Source of the DNA: an uncultured Bacteroidales bacterium
GTDB lineage: Bacteria; Bacteroidota; Bacteroidia; Bacteroidales; UBA932
NCBI GenBank assembly: GCA_945874815.1
Contig: CAMCIE010000020.1
Span: 1 to 11,257, forward strand
Reading direction: 5' to 3'
DNA: 11,257 bases
In this document: one piece after another, positions 7,627 through 11,257 of the stretch
How the letters are laid out: each line of letters starts with the position of its first letter
Position numbering within the stretch: the first letter of the stretch is position 1
Made by a program: the position numbers and the translations under genes
Notes under the pieces: generated by a model
The model's input: only the letters and a program-made list of their open reading frames with translations
Told to the model about the DNA's origin: nothing
Databases searched by the model: none

Positions 7627-9570
7627 TTATGAAATTTTCATGTAATTTCCGCCTTCATTCTGCTCTGAGACGGCCTCACGCACGATATAGTGCAGATACA
7701 TCTCCAGATTGGTATAGCGCCCGAACTTGTCAAGAGTCTTGAAATTTCCATCATCAGGACTGTTCTTGTCAAGTTTGAAAAGGTCCTCGAACCAGTCAGG
7801 CATTCCGTCGGAATCGCTATCCTTCACCCGGTCAAGTTCCTCCTGCGAAGCCTTGTACTCCGGCCATCCGCCGGCTGCGGAAGGAGTATCTATGAGTCCG
7901 TTAGCCGAACCGTTTCCTCCGTTGGTGATTGTTGCATTTCCGGATTCGGCATCGCGGCAAGCCCTTTCATCAACGGCATCCCTTGCAACCGAAGCTCCGC
8001 CGAACTTGCATATCTGCCTGAATGCATCAGCAGCAGAATGAGTTGTGGTGAATACTTCCTGACCGGAAGGTCCAGCCAAAGGATTCAGAGAAGAAGCCAC
8101 CTTGTTGTAATTGCCATAAGATGATCCGTTGTGCCAATAAACCATCGAGGCATCATTGGCTGCCCCGGGATATTTGGTGTGGACATTGCCTGACAGATAG
8201 AGAAGAGGATATTCGTCAGCATACACGGTCCCGCTCTTCTCATAATATCCGTATGCATCCACGAAATAATTCCTGTCGGTTGAAGCCGGTCCCGGCTTGT
8301 AATAATTGTTGACGATGTTGAAATGGCCGTCTTCGCCGCCGTAAGTGGAATTCGAGCCCCAGTTATATATGGTATTGTTCCTGATATCCACATTTCCCCT
8401 GTGGGTTGATACATATTCGCCATAAATCTGAGGATGGTCTATGCGAGGGTTGCGGCTGTCATGGTTCGAGAGCATATTATGGTGGAATGACGCATCTTTT
8501 CCTCCCCATATACCGCCATATCCGTGGTCACCTTTTCCATGTTCGGATTTGCGCAGACTCTCGGTGATGATGCACCACTGGAGAGTGAAATTGCAATTGG
8601 CATAGAAAGAAGCACATTCATCGATTGACCAGGACATTGAGCAGTGGTCGATGATGATATTCTTATGGTAACGCCCCCAGATGGCATCGGCACCATCACT
8701 CTTCGAAGCTTCCCCAAGACGGAAACGCAAATATCTGATAATCACATTGTCTGCATTGATGACAGTAGAATAATTCTTTATACATATACCATCCCCTGGT
8801 GCTGTCTGACCAGCAATTGTCAGGTCACCCTTGCTGATTTTCAATTCTGATTTCAATTCGATTACACCGGCGACATCAAAGACGACAGTCCTTGGACCTG
8901 ACTCTGATATGGCAGCCCTGAGTGAACCTGCACCAGAATCATTGAGATTGGTGACATGGATGACTTTACCGCCTCTGCCCCCTGTGGCGTACATTCCGCC
9001 TCCCTCTGCTCCAGGGAAGGCAAGTGCCAGATTTTCAGACTCATATGAAGGAATCATCAGCTGTGAATATGCTGCATCTTTGTCTGGATCCGGAGTCGGA
9101 TCTGGTGTAGGGTCAGGATCTGGTTCCGGATCTGGTTCCGGATCTGGTTCCGGATCTGGTTCCGGATCTGGTTCCGGATCTGGTTCTGGATCCGGGGAAG
9201 GATCGGTAGAACCGGCAACCACCTCCATTGCTTCACAATAGTCAGAAACGACCGAGCCACTGTAAGCCTTGACCTTCACTGAGTAGGCCGTACCGCTGGT
9301 AAGTCCGTCAAAAACCACTTCATTGACTTTGACACTCAACTGTTTCTGCAAAGTTCCGGAAGCAAGTTCGAGCCTGGCAGTATAGCCTTCTGCACCCTCA
9401 ACCTCAGTCCACTTGAATTTCATGGACTTGCCGTCATTGGCAACAAGAGTCAGATTCTCAGGCGCATTGAGGGTCCTGGCTGCTGCATCATCCGGTCCCT
9501 TTGAAACACATGAAGCCACCAAAGCAAAAGCCATCAATAAATTGAATATTCCTATAAATCTTCTTTTCAT
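7627..9570 (-). CDS. Family PL1 pectate lyase-like lipoprotein with Fn3 domain and acidic C-terminus
   Basis: This 647-residue protein is predicted to cleave polygalacturonate by beta-elimination, releasing 4,5-unsaturated oligogalacturonides. The signal peptide (MKRRFIGIFN, then VASC with Cys21) makes it a lipoprotein, and this fixes the start. An Fn3-like domain covers about 36-118. A Pro-Asp/Glu linker (about 123-163) leads to the parallel beta-helix domain (about 182-480), which opens with AFPGAEGGG. Family motifs visible are DSGAGSLRAAI (211-221), IIDHCSMSW (306-314, like the pectate lyase WiDH motif) and NHDSRNPRIDHPQ (369-381), whose Arg residues correspond to the catalytic RxPR region. 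The C-terminus has DSDSDGMPDWFEDLF (584-598), an acidic calcium-binding-like segment also seen at the end of other Bacteroidota PL1 proteins. The gene starts 6 bp after GH105, so the two are co-transcribed. Pectin versus pectate preference cannot be read from the sequence. Confidence 0.92.
   Translation of the reverse strand: MKRRFIGIFNLLMAFALVASCVSKGPDDAAARTLNAPENLTLVANDGKSMKFKWTEVEGAEGYTARLELASGTLQKQLSVKVNEVVFDGLTSGTAYSVKVKAYSGSVVSDYCEAMEVVAGSTDPSPDPEPDPEPDPEPDPEPDPEPDPEPDPDPTPDPTPDPDKDAAYSQLMIPSYESENLALAFPGAEGGGMYATGGRGGKVIHVTNLNDSGAGSLRAAISESGPRTVVFDVAGVIELKSELKISKGDLTIAGQTAPGDGICIKNYSTVINADNVIIRYLRFRLGEASKSDGADAIWGRYHKNIIIDHCSMSWSIDECASFYANCNFTLQWCIITESLRKSEHGKGDHGYGGIWGGKDASFHHNMLSNHDSRNPRIDHPQIYGEYVSTHRGNVDIRNNTIYNWGSNSTYGGEDGHFNIVNNYYKPGPASTDRNYFVDAYGYYEKSGTVYADEYPLLYLSGNVHTKYPGAANDASMVYWHNGSSYGNYNKVASSLNPLAGPSGQEVFTTTHSAADAFRQICKFGGASVARDAVDERACRDAESGNATITNGGNGSANGLIDTPSAAGGWPEYKASQEELDRVKDSDSDGMPDWFEDLFKLDKNSPDDGNFKTLDKFGRYTNLEMYLHYIVREAVSEQNEGGNYMKIS
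9116..9187. repeat. Six tandem 12-bp units encoding the Pro-Asp/Glu linker
   Basis: The 12-bp unit GGATCTGGTTCC on the plus strand is repeated six times; the sixth unit ends in T instead of C, and a degenerate continuation follows on both sides. On the coding strand each unit gives the tetrapeptide PEPD, forming the linker between the Fn3 and lyase domains of the PL1 protein. Near-perfect identity at DNA level suggests copying by replication slippage. Any change by whole units keeps the reading frame, so linker length could vary between strains. Confidence 0.95.
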
Positions 9571-9576
9571 AATTCT

Positions 9577-10785
9577 CTATTTCCTGTTCATTCTTTCCCA
9601 TTCAAGTGAAGCCCAGATAAAAGGACCGACGCCCTTGCAATCATTTTCAATAATCGGTTCACTCAGATAATACTCATAATCACCCTTGCGCATCTGCTTT
9701 CCTCCAAGGCCGCCTACAGAGCAACAATTGGTCATCGAAATGGTGCCGTCCTCATTTTCACGGATGAAAGTATCGATGAACTTTCCGTACAATCCCATGA
9801 CATAATCTTTGTGCGACTGGTCGATATAACCGAGTCTCAGACCCTTGAGGAAGGCATAGGTAAACATAATCGAGCAGGTTGACTCGAGATAGTTGCCCTC
9901 ACGTGCAGGACAGTCAAGCACCTGATACCACATACCTGTCTGAGGATCAGCCCACTTTGGAAGTACCTCAAGGAAATAATTCAGCAGACCAATGAGCTGG
10001 GCGCGTCCGGGATTATCCTGTGGCAGATAGTCCAGCACGTCCACAAGCGAAGCGGCCACCCAACCGTTTGCCCTACCCCATGCATGCTCGGAAAGACCGG
10101 TTTGAGGATCGCACCAGAACATGGAACGGGACTCATCCCAGGCATGGCGGAAGAGCCCGGTTGCCGGGTCATAAGTATTACGTGCAGCCTTTACGAACTG
10201 ATCAACTATATCTGCATACAAAGAATCTCTCTGGTCCTGCGGAGAATACCTCGAAGTGTATTCAGCATAGAAAGGAAGTGCCATATACAAGCCGTCAAGC
10301 CATACCTGATGAGGATAAATCTGTTTATGCCAGAACTCGCCACCTTCCGTACGAGGCTGGCTGTCAATCTGTTTCCTTATCATATCCACCACATTGCGAT
10401 AACGTGGAGTTTCCTTCCCATAAGCATCGTCAAGGTCGAAGAAAACCCTTGCAGGACAGATATGGTCAACATTGTAGTTGGAACGTTTGTAGGTGTGGAC
10501 GTCTCCGCCAACAGTAGTCATAGTATCGGCCCAGTCCCTGACATATTGCCTGACATCCTCCAGATCATACATCTGGGCTGCATCCCAGAAGGAAAGAAGT
10601 TCCAGTCCTGTAGTATAATTCCACTTTCTCTGTCCCTGTCTGCCGTCAAGATGCAACGCATCCGGATTGCGGCTGATCTCTGAACGGACCATGCGCACTG
10701 AATATGGCTCACTTTCCTTCACGCAAGAAAATGAAAGGAAAGATGCAACCAGAGCGAAAAACAATGTCAACTTATTCATATTCAT
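9577..10785 (-). CDS. GH105 unsaturated rhamnogalacturonyl/galacturonyl hydrolase, lipoprotein
   Basis: This 402-residue protein belongs to glycoside hydrolase family 105 (YteR/YesR type, alpha6/alpha6 barrel). Members hydrate the double bond of the unsaturated terminal uronic acid left by pectin or rhamnogalacturonan lyases and so release it. Visible motifs are WNYTTGLELLSFW (55-67), NVDHICPARVFFDLDDAYG (105-123), HQVWLDGLYMALPFYAEY (159-176), where Asp164 matches the catalytic Asp of YteR, and HAWGRANGWVAASL (234-247), the conserved aromatic/Arg motif. The C-terminus ends in the family-typical GVGPFIWASLEWERM. The N-terminus carries a lipobox SFSC with Cys21 followed by VKESE, so the enzyme is predicted to be membrane-anchored in the periplasm or on the surface, rather than soluble. 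Its ATG directly follows the HTCS stop codon; a second ATG two codons later (10779) is also possible. The products of the next gene (PL1) are its expected substrates. Confidence 0.93.
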   Translation of the reverse strand: MNMNKLTLFFALVASFLSFSCVKESEPYSVRMVRSEISRNPDALHLDGRQGQRKWNYTTGLELLSFWDAAQMYDLEDVRQYVRDWADTMTTVGGDVHTYKRSNYNVDHICPARVFFDLDDAYGKETPRYRNVVDMIRKQIDSQPRTEGGEFWHKQIYPHQVWLDGLYMALPFYAEYTSRYSPQDQRDSLYADIVDQFVKAARNTYDPATGLFRHAWDESRSMFWCDPQTGLSEHAWGRANGWVAASLVDVLDYLPQDNPGRAQLIGLLNYFLEVLPKWADPQTGMWYQVLDCPAREGNYLESTCSIMFTYAFLKGLRLGYIDQSHKDYVMGLYGKFIDTFIRENEDGTISMTNCCSVGGLGGKQMRKGDYEYYLSEPIIENDCKGVGPFIWASLEWERMNRK

Positions 10786-11257
10786 CTATTTATCATTATT
10801 TACTCTATTCTGTTTTATGTAGTCGGCCGGAGACATTCCATAATGCTTCTTGAATGACCTGCTGAAATATCCCGGATCCGAAAATCCGACCTTATAGGAA
10901 GTCTCTGAAACTGAATACTGTCCGCTCTTGAGATAGAAGGTAGCCTTCTCCATCCTGAACTCCTGAATCAGCTCGACTGGCGATTTACCTGTAAGACCCT
11001 TTATCTTATTGTACATTGAAGTGCGGCCCATACCGACATAAGATGCCAGCTGCTCGACAGTCGCATCAGAATCAGCAACTTTTTCCTCAAGCCACGCAAT
11101 CACCTTCTTGATCAGTTCTTCATCCCTGTCTGTAATCACAATCTCCTCAGGGGCAATTTCCACCTTTCTGGTCTTTGAAACATGGTCATCAGGAGATGAC
11201 ATTGAAGAAATAAGGGCACGCCTGCGCTCAAGCAGATTGTCAATTCGGGCCGTAAGA
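10786..11257 (-). CDS. Hybrid two-component system regulator, C-terminal AraC-type part, N-terminus beyond window
   Basis: An open frame of 156 codons enters from the right edge and ends with TAG at 10788-10786. An internal Met at 11202 is not a credible start, because the frame continues upstream with LTARIDNLLERRRALISS, the typical end of a response-regulator receiver domain in Bacteroidota HTCS proteins. The visible C-terminal part is an AraC-family double helix-turn-helix (about the last 100 residues): VEQLASYVGMGRTSMYNKI is the first motif and YKVGFSDPGYFSRSFKKHY the second, which contains the AraC signature, followed by GMSPADY. HTCS proteins combine a periplasmic glycan sensor, a histidine kinase, a receiver and this DNA-binding domain in one inner-membrane polypeptide and activate the neighbouring PUL. 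The sensor and kinase lie outside the window, so the ligand cannot be judged. The stop codon directly abuts the GH105 start, suggesting co-transcription of regulator and enzymes. Confidence 0.93.
   Translation of the reverse strand, partial: LTARIDNLLERRRALISSMSSPDDHVSKTRKVEIAPEEIVITDRDEELIKKVIAWLEEKVADSDATVEQLASYVGMGRTSMYNKIKGLTGKSPVELIQEFRMEKATFYLKSGQYSVSETSYKVGFSDPGYFSRSFKKHYGMSPADYIKQNRVNNDK

Larger units (their letters stand above)
1..11257 (-). other. Pectin-targeting polysaccharide utilisation locus (PUL)
   Basis: Six genes on one strand carry the full PUL set: HTCS regulator, two degradative enzymes, SusC, SusD and an extra surface lipoprotein. The PL1 plus GH105 combination points to homogalacturonan or another galacturonate-containing pectin. 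Gaps are 0, 6, 180, 12 and 30 bp, suggesting two transcription units (regulator-GH105-PL1, and susC-susD-lipoprotein). The locus probably extends beyond both edges, because the first and last genes are cut. Confidence 0.85.

Noticed and set aside
7607..7630. TTGACA-like box on the plus strand as a forward promoter
   Set aside because: No plus-strand gene follows, and Bacteroidota promoters do not use the classical TTGACA element.
7118..7645. Plus-strand open frame of 175 codons crossing the susC promoter gap
   Set aside because: It overlaps the susC 5' end, the promoter region and the PL1 stop on the opposite strand, and its translation has no plausible domain.
9116..9187. Possible CRISPR-like repeat array
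   Set aside because: The units are 12 bp with no spacers and lie in frame within a coding sequence.
8831..9241. Plus-strand open frame of 136 codons with a Gly-Ser repeat
   Set aside because: It is the antisense reading of the Pro-Asp/Glu repeat in the PL1 gene; the simple repeat keeps the opposite frame open. There is no signal, domain or promoter.
10084..10683. Plus-strand open frame of 199 codons
   Set aside because: It lies entirely opposite the well-supported GH105 gene and has no recognisable family features.
11200..11202. ATG as the start of a small stand-alone AraC regulator of 138 residues
   Set aside because: The frame stays open to the window edge with a receiver-domain-like end just upstream, so the gene is the C-terminus of a longer HTCS protein.

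Overview
The window is a polysaccharide utilisation locus (PUL) from a member of the Bacteroidota, most likely a gut- or rumen-type Bacteroidales. The evidence is a SusC/SusD pair, a set of Bacteroidota-style lipoproteins, the C-terminal part of a hybrid two-component system (HTCS) regulator, and a promoter matching the Bacteroidota -7 consensus TAnnTTTG. I cannot name the genus. All six genes lie on the minus strand, so the locus reads from right to left. The predicted target is pectin: a family 1 pectate lyase-like enzyme (PL1) and a GH105 unsaturated-galacturonyl hydrolase are both present.

Right end (11257 to 7627), regulator and enzymes. The 3' part of an HTCS gene runs in from the right edge and supplies the AraC-type DNA-binding domain. 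Its stop codon directly abuts the start of a GH105 lipoprotein gene, and a PL1 lipoprotein gene follows after 6 bp. The PL1 protein has an N-terminal Fn3 domain, a Pro-Asp/Glu linker encoded by a 12-bp tandem repeat, and a C-terminal acidic segment that may bind calcium. This looks like one regulator-plus-enzyme transcription unit.

Middle (7626 to 7447). This 180-bp gap is the only substantial intergenic region. It carries a good promoter for susC, a near-palindrome at the expected transcription start, an 11-bp-period direct repeat in the leader, and inverted repeats behind the PL1 stop codon.

Left end (7446 to 1), uptake and surface binding. SusC (TonB-dependent transporter) is followed after 12 bp by SusD (glycan-capture lipoprotein). 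After another 30 bp comes a large surface-type lipoprotein with Fn3 domains, a predicted beta-helix of the DUF4957/DUF5123 kind and a beta-sandwich-like module. That gene is still open after 786 codons at the left edge, so both ends of the window cut real genes.

Working model (inference): the pectate lyase cuts polygalacturonate at the cell surface. SusD and the Fn3/beta-helix lipoprotein hold the products, SusC imports them, GH105 removes the unsaturated terminal sugar, and the HTCS senses an oligosaccharide and switches on the susC promoter. I see no RNA genes, CRISPR arrays, insertion sequences or broken genes.
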